Part shown: positions 45,149 through 52,632 of the stretch, piece by piece
Numbering within the stretch: the first letter of the stretch is position 1
Layout: every line of letters starts with the position of its first letter
From: an uncultured Porphyromonadaceae bacterium
Lineage (GTDB): Bacteria; Bacteroidota; Bacteroidia; Bacteroidales; Muribaculaceae
NCBI GenBank assembly: GCA_900540625.1
Contig: UQGP01000001.1
Coordinates: 124,001-188,000, forward strand
Reading direction: 5' to 3'
Length of the DNA stretch: 64,000 nt
Program-made: the position numbers and the translations under genes
The notes under the pieces: model-generated
What the model saw: only the letters and a program-made list of their open reading frames with translations
What the model was told of the DNA's origin: nothing
Databases searched by the model: none

Positions 45149-46626
45149 ACAGCAAACTATATTCGCCCCTGATTTTCGAATACTCGCGTCCCGGACGTCG
45201 CGGCTATATGCTGCCGCGCTGCCCGTTCGCCAAGGCCGAAGACATCCCTGCGGCACTGCTGCGCGACCAAGCTCCCGAGCTGCCGGAGGTTGACGAGCCA
45301 ACAATAGTAAGACACTACACCAACCTGAGCACCAACAACTTCGGCGTAGACACCGGATTCTACCCTCTGGGATCGTGCACCATGAAGTACAATCCAAAAA
45401 TCAACGAGGAAATAGCGGCCGACCGCCGCATCGCCTCGCTGCATCCCTATACGCCGGTACGGTACGCCCAAGGCGCCCTGCACGCCTATTATGAGCTGCA
45501 ACGCGCACTGAGTGCCATCGGCGGTATGGCCGAGTTTACGCTCAACCCCTTCGCCGGTGCACACGGCGAACTCACGGGCCTGATGGTGATACACGCCTAC
45601 CACGACGAACGCGGCGACACACGCCGCACACGCGTCATTGTCCCCGACAGCGCACACGGCACCAACCCCGCCAGTGCGGCCGTAGCCGGATACACCATCA
45701 CGGAAGTACGCAGCCTTGCCGACGGTACCGTCGATGTCGACGACCTCGCCTCCAAGCTGGATGACACCGTAGCGGCTATTATGATGACCAACCCGAACAC
45801 CACGGGAATGTTCGAAAAAAACATTCCCGAAATCGCACGTATGGCGCACGCCGCAGGTGCCCTGATGTATTACGACGGAGCCAACCTCAATCCTATGCTG
45901 GGCATCGCCCGTCCGGGAGACATGGGCTTTGACGTGATGCACATCAACTTGCACAAAACCTTTGCCACGCCTCACGGCGGAGGCGGTCCGGGCAGCGGCC
46001 CCGTAGGCGTACGCGCCGGACTGGAACACCTGCTACCCAACCCGCACGTGTACCTCGACAATGCCACCGGGCTGTACGGCGTCACCACCGACGACAATCG
46101 CGCCATGGGACGCATCTCGGGATGGCTGGGCAACTATACCGTACAGCTCAAAGCCCTGGCCTACATCCTGTGCATGGGCGCCGAGCACCTGGCTCAAGTG
46201 GGACCGCTGGCCACGCTCAACGCCAATTACATCAAGGACAGCCTTAAAGACCTCTACCTGCTGCCCATCGAAGGTCGCTGCAAGCACGAGTTTGTCTTCG
46301 ACGGCCTGCGCGACAAGAGCACCGGAGTCACCACACTCAATATCGCAAAAAGGCTGCTGGACTTCGGCTTCCATGCGCCCACAATATACTTCCCGCTGCT
46401 GTTTCACGAGAGCCTCATGATCGAGCCCACCGAGACGGAGACACGTGAGACTTTGGATGCCTTCATCGAGGCTATGCGCCAAATAGCGCACGAGGCCGCC
46501 AACGACCCGGACAAAGTGAAAAATGCTCCGCATGACACGCCCGTAAGCCATCCGGACGACACCGAAGCAGCACTCACGCCCGTCCTGACCTGGAGCGACC
46601 TTATGTCTCACGCCAAAGAAGCATAG
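45145..46626 (+). CDS. gcvPB: Glycine dehydrogenase (decarboxylating) subunit 2
   Basis: A 493-residue P-protein C-terminal half with the PLP lysine in MHINLHKTFATPHGGGGPG (near 276). Other landmarks are LGSCTMKYNPKINEE (near 76), DSAHGTNPASAAVAGY (near 168) and YDGANLNPMLG. It works with GcvPA as an alpha2-beta2 enzyme: glycine plus H protein to CO2 and aminomethyl-H protein. It overlaps gcvPA by four bases, and lpd starts two bases after it, so the last three genes are tightly coupled. Confidence 0.96.
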   Translation: MNSKLYSPLIFEYSRPGRRGYMLPRCPFAKAEDIPAALLRDQAPELPEVDEPTIVRHYTNLSTNNFGVDTGFYPLGSCTMKYNPKINEEIAADRRIASLHPYTPVRYAQGALHAYYELQRALSAIGGMAEFTLNPFAGAHGELTGLMVIHAYHDERGDTRRTRVIVPDSAHGTNPASAAVAGYTITEVRSLADGTVDVDDLASKLDDTVAAIMMTNPNTTGMFEKNIPEIARMAHAAGALMYYDGANLNPMLGIARPGDMGFDVMHINLHKTFATPHGGGGPGSGPVGVRAGLEHLLPNPHVYLDNATGLYGVTTDDNRAMGRISGWLGNYTVQLKALAYILCMGAEHLAQVGPLATLNANYIKDSLKDLYLLPIEGRCKHEFVFDGLRDKSTGVTTLNIAKRLLDFGFHAPTIYFPLLFHESLMIEPTETETRETLDAFIEAMRQIAHEAANDPDKVKNAPHDTPVSHPDDTEAALTPVLTWSDLMSHAKEA

Positions 46627-46628
46627 GT

Positions 46629-47975
46629 ATGAACACGATACACAGCCAATTGCTTGTCATCGGAGCCGGACCGGGCGGATACGAAATAGCTGCCGAGCAG
46701 GCCGCACACGGCCACAGCGTCACCATCATCGAACGCGGCCATAGTGGTGGGACATGCCTCAATCGCGGATGCATACCCACCAAGTGCCTCAGCGATGCCG
46801 CCGGAAGGCTGCTCGCAACGCCCCCGTCCGAGGATATGCCGCGCCCCTACAACGACCTATGGCAACAGGCACGAGCCAACGCCGATGCCGTAGTGAGTGC
46901 CTTACGTGACGACGTAGACGCACTGCTGCGCGGATGCAACGTGGTACGCGGCACGGCCAAGATTACCCCGCAAGGGACTGTCGAGGTGGACGGATCCGAG
47001 TATTCGGCCGAACGCATACTCATCGCCACCGGCAGCGCCCCGGCAGCCCTGGATATCCCCGGGGCGGCTTTGGCAATATCAAGTGACGAAATCCTCAGCG
47101 CCACGTCACTGCCTCCGGCTATAGCGGTCATTGGCGGCGGCGTAATAGCTCTCGAATTAGCGGACATTCTCAGCGCTTTCGGCGTGGCCGTCACCGTGCT
47201 CGAGTATTGTCCCGAAATTCTACCGGCCTTCGAGGCCGATGTCGCCAAGCGCCTACGCAGCACCCTGTCGCGCCGAGGCATTAAATTCGTCGTAGGCGCA
47301 CGCGTCGCCGCAATATGTCGCGATGCCGATGGAGGCATACTCCACGTCCAATACACTGATGCCAAAGGACGTGACGCCGAAGTCAGCGCCCCGGCAGTGC
47401 TGATGGCGGTGGGACGCCGAGCTGTCATCCCCGAAGGATGCGCCGATGCCGGTATCGACATCGACCGACGCGGATGTATCGTCACCGATGACAACTTCGA
47501 GACAACGCGCAAGGGCGTCTACGCCGTGGGCGATGCCAACGGTAAATGTATGCTGGCTCATGCAGCCACAGCGCAGGCTCACCGCGCATTAGGCGCAGAC
47601 GTGGATATGTCCGTAATGCCTTCGGCAGTATTCACCCACCCCGAAGTGGCAATGGTCGGAATGACCTCCGAGGCATGTAAAAAAACCGGAACAGCTATCG
47701 TCTCGGGCAAAGCAATGTATGCCTCCTCGGGCAAGGCACGCGCCATGGGCGCCACCGACGGTTTTGTCAAGGTGGTAGCCGATGCAACGGACGGACGCAT
47801 ACTCGGCGTTCACATCATCGGAGCACATGCCTCGGACATCATTGACGCAGCCGCCGTGGCCATTAGCGCCCGTATGGATGCCACGACGCTCGGGACACGC
47901 GTCATACATGCCCACCCGACATTGGCCGAACTATTAGGTCAGGCCGCCCGCGCCGCCGCCCTAAGCCTCGGCTGA
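46629..47975 (+). CDS. lpd: Dihydrolipoyl dehydrogenase (L protein)
   Basis: A 448-residue flavoprotein disulfide reductase. The N-terminal FAD loop is VIGAGPGGYEIAAEQA (near 10). The redox-active disulfide is Cys43 and Cys48 in GGTCLNRGCIPTK. The NAD-binding loop is VIGGGVIALELADIL (near 165), the FAD-closing phrase is GVYAVGDANG (near 296), and the dimer-interface base HAHPTLAEL is near the C-terminus. It reoxidises dihydrolipoyl-H protein with NAD+. Two bases separate it from gcvPB, so it is the operon's dedicated L protein. It is slightly shorter than usual (about 460-470). Confidence 0.95.
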   Translation: MNTIHSQLLVIGAGPGGYEIAAEQAAHGHSVTIIERGHSGGTCLNRGCIPTKCLSDAAGRLLATPPSEDMPRPYNDLWQQARANADAVVSALRDDVDALLRGCNVVRGTAKITPQGTVEVDGSEYSAERILIATGSAPAALDIPGAALAISSDEILSATSLPPAIAVIGGGVIALELADILSAFGVAVTVLEYCPEILPAFEADVAKRLRSTLSRRGIKFVVGARVAAICRDADGGILHVQYTDAKGRDAEVSAPAVLMAVGRRAVIPEGCADAGIDIDRRGCIVTDDNFETTRKGVYAVGDANGKCMLAHAATAQAHRALGADVDMSVMPSAVFTHPEVAMVGMTSEACKKTGTAIVSGKAMYASSGKARAMGATDGFVKVVADATDGRILGVHIIGAHASDIIDAAAVAISARMDATTLGTRVIHAHPTLAELLGQAARAAALSLG

Positions 47976-48023
47976 ATCCCGTACATAACCTCGGCGCAAG
48001 CCAACCATAACCCAATAAAAGAC

Positions 48024-48053
48024 AATGGCGGTTCCTCGATTGGAGCCGCCATT
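48024..48053. terminator. Terminator hairpin between convergent lpd and the DUF5684-like gene
   Basis: AATGGCGGTTCC (48024-48035) pairs with GGAGCCGCCATT (48042-48053) over 12 positions with one G:T pair, loop TCGATT. On the minus strand the hairpin is followed by GTCTTTT. It separates the two convergent genes. Confidence 0.7.
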
Positions 48054-48087
48054 ACTATTGTATTTATATTGAATTGAGATTATTGCT

Positions 48088-48483
48088 TCATTCTTCTTCG
48101 GATTCGTCGTACTCGCCGTATTCATCATACTCCTCTTCGCATTCTCGAAGATATACTGCTTTGCCAAAAGCAAGTATTGGGAAAAATATAAACGGCAATA
48201 GTAACAATCCAATTCCGAAGCTTGCAGGTTTACCAAAAGCCTCGGCTATGTCGAGACAAACCTTAACGCTTAAAACAATAATCCCCCCAAGCGGCACAAG
48301 ACACCATAACAACCACCATAGAGACAACTTTGCGACCTTAAGAAGAACAATTTCATGATAAATAGGAATAACGGCAGCCCATCCATTATAGCCGGTTTTT
48401 GTGAATACCACCCATTGCCCGACTATGTTTATAATAAATAATAGCACTGTAATTATCACACAAATGATCTGGTATGGTTCCAT
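48088..48483 (-). CDS. Small membrane protein, DUF5684-like
   Basis: A 131-residue protein with three or four hydrophobic segments (about 6-26, 58-76, 88-112). It carries the phrase VFTKTGYNGWAAVIPIYHEIVLLKVA near 26-50 and AFGKPASFGIGLLLLPFIFFPILAFG, the typical order of DUF5684-type inner-membrane proteins often near signal peptidases. The last 18 residues are almost all Glu, Asp and Tyr. Function unknown. AT-rich relative to the gcv operon. Confidence 0.7.
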   Translation of the reverse strand: MEPYQIICVIITVLLFIINIVGQWVVFTKTGYNGWAAVIPIYHEIVLLKVAKLSLWWLLWCLVPLGGIIVLSVKVCLDIAEAFGKPASFGIGLLLLPFIFFPILAFGKAVYLRECEEEYDEYGEYDESEEE

Positions 48484-48637
48484 AATTAATCGTTAGATTG
48501 GTATTTTCTTGTAAAAAATGTAAAATTACAATTATATAATCATGGATTACCTATCCCCCAAGTTAAAATATATTAATACATCTCAGGTATTCGTATAACA
48601 AGTTATACGAATAATCCGGCCGTACAGATCCATATAC

Positions 48638-48674
48638 AAAAACAAAAGCAGCTTGTACGTGATGTACAAGCTGC
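48638..48674 (-). terminator. Terminator after the tRNA genes (minus strand)
   Basis: GCAGCTTGTAC and GTACAAGCTGC (48648-48658 and 48664-48674) form a perfect 11-bp stem. On the minus strand it is followed by TTTTGTTTTTG (48647-48637). It lies just after tRNA-Leu in the direction of transcription. Confidence 0.8.
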
Positions 48675-48694
48675 CATAAAGAATTTTTTGAAAG

Positions 48695-48778
48695 TGTCCG
48701 AAATGAGACTCGAACTCACACGATCCAATGATCACTACCCCCTCAAAGTAGCGCGTCTACCAATTCCGCCATCCGGAC
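48695..48778 (-). tRNA. tRNA-Leu (GAG anticodon)
   Basis: 84 bases. Acceptor GTCCGGA pairs with the 3' strand, discriminator A, D-loop with GGTAGAC, anticodon stem CTACT/GGTAG enclosing TTGAGGG (anticodon GAG), a class II long variable arm, and the T loop GTTCGAGTC. CCA is not encoded. It shares a promoter with the tRNA-Gly gene 39 bases upstream. Confidence 0.9.
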
Positions 48779-48817
48779 AAATGCTGCAAGGACGCCTAAG
48801 GCGGCGAATTCTCGCTG

Positions 48818-48890
<73 letters not shown>

Positions 48891-48924
48891 AAGTATTTCA
48901 ATGTGCGTTTCCGCTTTTGCGTTG

Positions 48925-48956
48925 CAAAGGTAGGCACTTTTTTTGAACCCACCAAA
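48925..48956 (-). promoter_or_regulatory. Promoter of the tRNA-Gly/tRNA-Leu transcript
   Basis: On the minus strand TTTG (48956-48953) and TACCTTTG (48932-48925) are 20 bases apart, an excellent match to the Bacteroidetes consensus; tRNA-Gly begins about 35 bases downstream. Confidence 0.8.
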
Positions 48957-49121
48957 TTTTTTCACCAAAATTTCGATTTTTCTAATTCTTGTTCCTCCGA
49001 AGTTCACTTATTCGGGGCATTTTCGCACCGTCATTCAGGTCCAAAGCGAGTTTTTTTTCGGCAAAGACCGGGTCGATACATGCCGCAAACAACATTGCGA
49101 CACGTATCTGTTCCGTCTATT

Positions 49122-49763
49122 TTATTGTTGTATCGTTTCGACCGGGGCTTCAAGGATTTGAGCGCTTATGGTGTCGGCGGTATGTATCAGCGGCACCAGC
49201 GGCGTCTTGGCACATGCTGCGCGGTACGAGCGTTCCTGCTCGTAACTGTTGGTGGCCAAATCCCAGGCGCCCATGTGCCAGCGTATGGCCATGAGTTCCT
49301 CGTCCTCGAGGTCAAGGCCGCTGCGCAGAAGCATTACCACTGATTTTTCGCCATGACCAAGGGGAAAATTTGAGTAATCTACCTGATACTCATCATATTT
49401 CTCATATTGGCCCACCTCGTTACGGCGCGCTCGTTGCACCTTGCGATAGATATCAGCTTTGCACACATCGTGCAGCAATGCCGCAATAGCGATGGAACCC
49501 ACAGGCATACGCACTTCAAGGTCGGGACGCAGCGACAATAGCGATGCTCTCATAGCCATAGCCGCATCGTAGACGCACAGGGAGTGCTCCAGCAGGCCGC
49601 CGGGATGGTTGAAGTGATTACGTACCGACGCCGGAGCTTCAAAGAATCCCCAGCTCTCCAAGTCTTGGATTACGTAGTCCATATTTTCGCGGCCCGTAGC
49701 CGCAAGGGTGTCTATAAATCGCTGTTTCTTCTGTTCTAATGTTTCTTCGCTGAATGTTGACAT
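49122..49763 (-). CDS. HD-domain phosphohydrolase family protein
   Basis: A 213-residue cytoplasmic protein with the metal-binding HD pattern: His in NHPGGLLEHSLCVYD (near 55), the HD pair in IAALLHDVCKADIY (near 97) and a further His in LGHGEKSVVML, with IRWHMGAW near 170. HD proteins cleave phosphate esters, mostly of nucleotides. The substrate is not identifiable. It starts 32 bases after the cardiolipin synthase gene in the same direction, so the two probably form an operon. Confidence 0.8.
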   Translation of the reverse strand: MSTFSEETLEQKKQRFIDTLAATGRENMDYVIQDLESWGFFEAPASVRNHFNHPGGLLEHSLCVYDAAMAMRASLLSLRPDLEVRMPVGSIAIAALLHDVCKADIYRKVQRARRNEVGQYEKYDEYQVDYSNFPLGHGEKSVVMLLRSGLDLEDEELMAIRWHMGAWDLATNSYEQERSYRAACAKTPLVPLIHTADTISAQILEAPVETIQQ

Positions 49764-49795
49764 TTTATATTATTGCGTTTCTGTATTTTTTCAAA

Positions 49796-51238
49796 TTATA
49801 GTATAGGCGAAAGCAGGCGCACCACCGATTCGGCAACCTTGAGCGAGCGACGCCGGCGCGCCCACGTGGCCTGATACAAACGCGTGCATTGGCGCATGTC
49901 TCGATGGAATATCTCGGCCATTTCCTGAGTGAAGCGCGGCGAGTACACAAAGAGGTTTGCCTCGAAATTATGCTCGAAGCTTCGAAAATCAAAATTGGTG
50001 GAGCCCACGGAGGCTATCTCGTCATCGACTATAAGCGTCTTGGCGTGCATCATCCCGGGGTTATAAAGGTATATCTTTATGCCCGCACGCAGACACTCGG
50101 CAATATAGGAGAACGATGCGTATTGCAACAGGCGCGAGTCGGTGCGCCGCGGCATCATTATACGCACATCCACACGCGCCAAAGCTGCCGTCTGCAAAGC
50201 CTTGAGCAGACCTTCGGTGGGCAGAAAGTATGGTGTCTGGATGTACACGCGATGGCGCGCATTGGCTATGGATTTATGGAACATCATTGCGATATTACTC
50301 CATTGCGCCGTAGGGCCGGAAGTGATAAGCTGGACACCCATATCTCCGGGCGCCGGGTCGTCTTGCTGCACACTGTCGTCCAGCAACGGCTGTCCCATAA
50401 AGTTCCAGTCCACGGCAAAAGAATATTGCAACGAGGCCACGGCCGGACCGACAAGCCGCAAATGCGTGTCGCGCCAACTGTCAAAATTTTTGCCTCCGGT
50501 AATATAGCGGTCGGCGATGTTCATCCCGCCTATGTACCCTACTTCACCGTCAATAACGCATATTTTGCGGTGGTTGCGCCAGTTGATGCGCGTACCGAAG
50601 GGTGGAAACGAGACCTTGAAGAACGGGTACACTTCTATCCCGGCAGCACGCATACGCTTGAAGTAGCGGCGATGAGTGTTCAGCGACCCAACATTGTCGT
50701 ATATGACATGCACGGCCACACCGGCACGCGCACGCTCTATGAGGACATCCGCTACACGGGTGCCTATCTCATCGTCCAATATTATATAATACTGTAGATT
50801 GATGTAACGTTTAGCATTGCGCAGGTCATCGATAAGTGCTTCGAACTTGGATGCCCCGTCGGTGTACACCTTGATGTCATTGCCGGGATAGTATTCGGCT
50901 GACTCCAAAGACTTGGCCAAGCGTATTTGCTGCCGGGCCTCCGGTGACAGCGTGCGCTCGTTAGCCTCGGACAAGGCCGTGCGCTCGGCTCGTCTGAGAC
51001 GACGACGATTGCGCCGCGAAATCATTCGCGTATTCTTGATGCTACGCCCGAAGAACAAGTATAACACCACCCCAACGAGCGGAAGCAGGATAAGCACGGT
51101 TACCCACGCCAACGACTTGACCGGGTTGCGGTTTTCGCTGACAATCACGCACAATATAACTATCACGGTGATGGCATATATCGTCATCAACGTGTAGTAT
51201 ATCCAACTGTAATCAAAGCTTATATACAAAGCATCCAT
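49796..51238 (-). CDS. cls: Cardiolipin synthase
   Basis: A 480-residue phospholipase D-family enzyme that joins two phosphatidylglycerols into cardiolipin in the inner membrane. Two N-terminal membrane segments (about 8-60) precede a basic loop, then two PLD domains with HKD motifs: HRKICVIDGEVGYIGG (near 218) and HAKTLIVDDEIASVGS (near 400). ATG 51238 is preferred over the upstream codon 51265 because MDALYISFDYSWIYYTL leads directly into the first membrane segment, as in homologues. Confidence 0.92.
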   Translation of the reverse strand: MDALYISFDYSWIYYTLMTIYAITVIVILCVIVSENRNPVKSLAWVTVLILLPLVGVVLYLFFGRSIKNTRMISRRNRRRLRRAERTALSEANERTLSPEARQQIRLAKSLESAEYYPGNDIKVYTDGASKFEALIDDLRNAKRYINLQYYIILDDEIGTRVADVLIERARAGVAVHVIYDNVGSLNTHRRYFKRMRAAGIEVYPFFKVSFPPFGTRINWRNHRKICVIDGEVGYIGGMNIADRYITGGKNFDSWRDTHLRLVGPAVASLQYSFAVDWNFMGQPLLDDSVQQDDPAPGDMGVQLITSGPTAQWSNIAMMFHKSIANARHRVYIQTPYFLPTEGLLKALQTAALARVDVRIMMPRRTDSRLLQYASFSYIAECLRAGIKIYLYNPGMMHAKTLIVDDEIASVGSTNFDFRSFEHNFEANLFVYSPRFTQEMAEIFHRDMRQCTRLYQATWARRRRSLKVAESVVRLLSPIL

Positions 51239-51561
51239 GGGACATGGCACTAAACGAAGGCACAAATCGCCTCTTCACCACAAATTTACGTACATTTTAA
51301 CGATGCAACGCCACCATTAGGAATAATTAACACTCGGCAACCTTCCTATAACTGCAAAAAATCCGCCGCCGCAGGCATCCGCGCCGCTGCAGACACACAG
51401 AATGAAGCGCTACCGGAGTATCGCAATTTAACGATTGGGCGCAGATGCTTGCCAATGCCGAAACCAAAAGTCTAAGCGCTTTCGCTAAAAGATACTTTAG
51501 GTTCGATTCTTCGCCGAGCGAAGCGTAGCGACAGTGCCGCAACTGTTCCCTAAAGAATTAA
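51239..51561. other. Intergenic region between cls and the FRG gene
   Basis: No gene, tRNA or clear promoter is visible in these 323 bases. It marks the switch from GC-rich core to the AT-rich defence segment. A short AGCG-rich phrase near 51520 (GAGCGAAGCGTAGCGACAG) is the only local oddity. I see no insertion-sequence ends. Confidence 0.4.
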
Positions 51562-52500
51562 TCATTCTATATAATCTCCGCAACTATAACGAAGCCTATT
51601 GAGAGATGAGGATAATCCAGATAGACCGGGAAAAAGAGTCTCAGATGAAATGTTCATGTGACTAAGCAAATTTGTAATTTCTAATTTTAGGGAGTGTGGA
51701 ATAATAATCTTAAAGATTAGAATATCGTCATTATTTGTTTTACGTTTTTCGTTATGCGATAACTCCACGAATTTCGAATACTCCATAGGATTCAAATGCA
51801 AACTACCACTCAAATAGCTATTAAGATTTTGCATAAAAGGGACAGAAATGTCGGTAGGCATTAGGAATAAACCTTGTTGAATAGCTATACGCTCATTGCA
51901 CATTTTAGGTTTAATGGCTATTACTTGTTGAGGGCATTGTCCTTTTGAATATGTACGACCAATGAAACTATTGGCATATTCATAAGAATAAGATTCTGCC
52001 ATACTAAATGGGATGCAGGCAGATTTATTCTCAATGTCTTTTCTATATTGTTTGTATTTTGATTGGTTAAGAATATTCTTATTTATAGCCCATACTGCTG
52101 CATCAGCATTACTAAATGGATTTTGAATTGCCATAAAAAGTGCAACAAAAATGGACTCAGTAGCATCCAAAAGTCGAGTACATGCCCCATAATGCTGCAT
52201 TATAGAAAGCCATTCAATATTTTCACTATCGGATGGAATCAATTTTTTTTCATATAGAGGATACTTCCACTTAAACTCCTGAAGCATATTCCATTCATAA
52301 ATTTGGAGCAGATCAAAAAGATCAGCTCGTGGATGAAAACAAGAGACCATTCGTTCCAAAGAAGATGAAAGCTGCCATGTAGAATCACCTTGCCCTCTAA
52401 AATAAAAATTCGATAGAAACTTGGTGTCTAATAGTGCTATATCATTAGCACTTTTTATAGACACTCGGATGCTATTGCGAAACTTGCCAGAAGCGGCCAT
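51562..52500 (-). CDS. FRG-domain protein
   Basis: A 312-residue protein with an FRG domain: the namesake FYFRGQGDSTWQLSSSLERM (split here as FYFRGQGD and SSSLERM, near residue 35). Later come WLSIMQHYGACTRLLDATES (near 103), FVALFMAIQN and the His-rich end region LLSHMNISSETLFPGLSG. FRG proteins are frequent in phage-defence islands, usually next to restriction genes or toxins; their biochemical role is not established. Here the gene follows the type III restriction genes in the same direction, 132 bases downstream of res, so it probably belongs to the same island. AT-rich codon use. Confidence 0.75.
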   Translation of the reverse strand: MAASGKFRNSIRVSIKSANDIALLDTKFLSNFYFRGQGDSTWQLSSSLERMVSCFHPRADLFDLLQIYEWNMLQEFKWKYPLYEKKLIPSDSENIEWLSIMQHYGACTRLLDATESIFVALFMAIQNPFSNADAAVWAINKNILNQSKYKQYRKDIENKSACIPFSMAESYSYEYANSFIGRTYSKGQCPQQVIAIKPKMCNERIAIQQGLFLMPTDISVPFMQNLNSYLSGSLHLNPMEYSKFVELSHNEKRKTNNDDILIFKIIIPHSLKLEITNLLSHMNISSETLFPGLSGLSSSLNRLRYSCGDYIE

Positions 52501-52632
52501 ATCTAATGTTATAATTTTCTTGAAGGTTTTGTCGAAACCGCGCTATAGATCAGCATAGAGAGCTACTTTATAAGTTCTTACATATAATTCGCAACGTAAA
52601 CTAAATTCTAAAAAGACTGTGACGATTACTCT

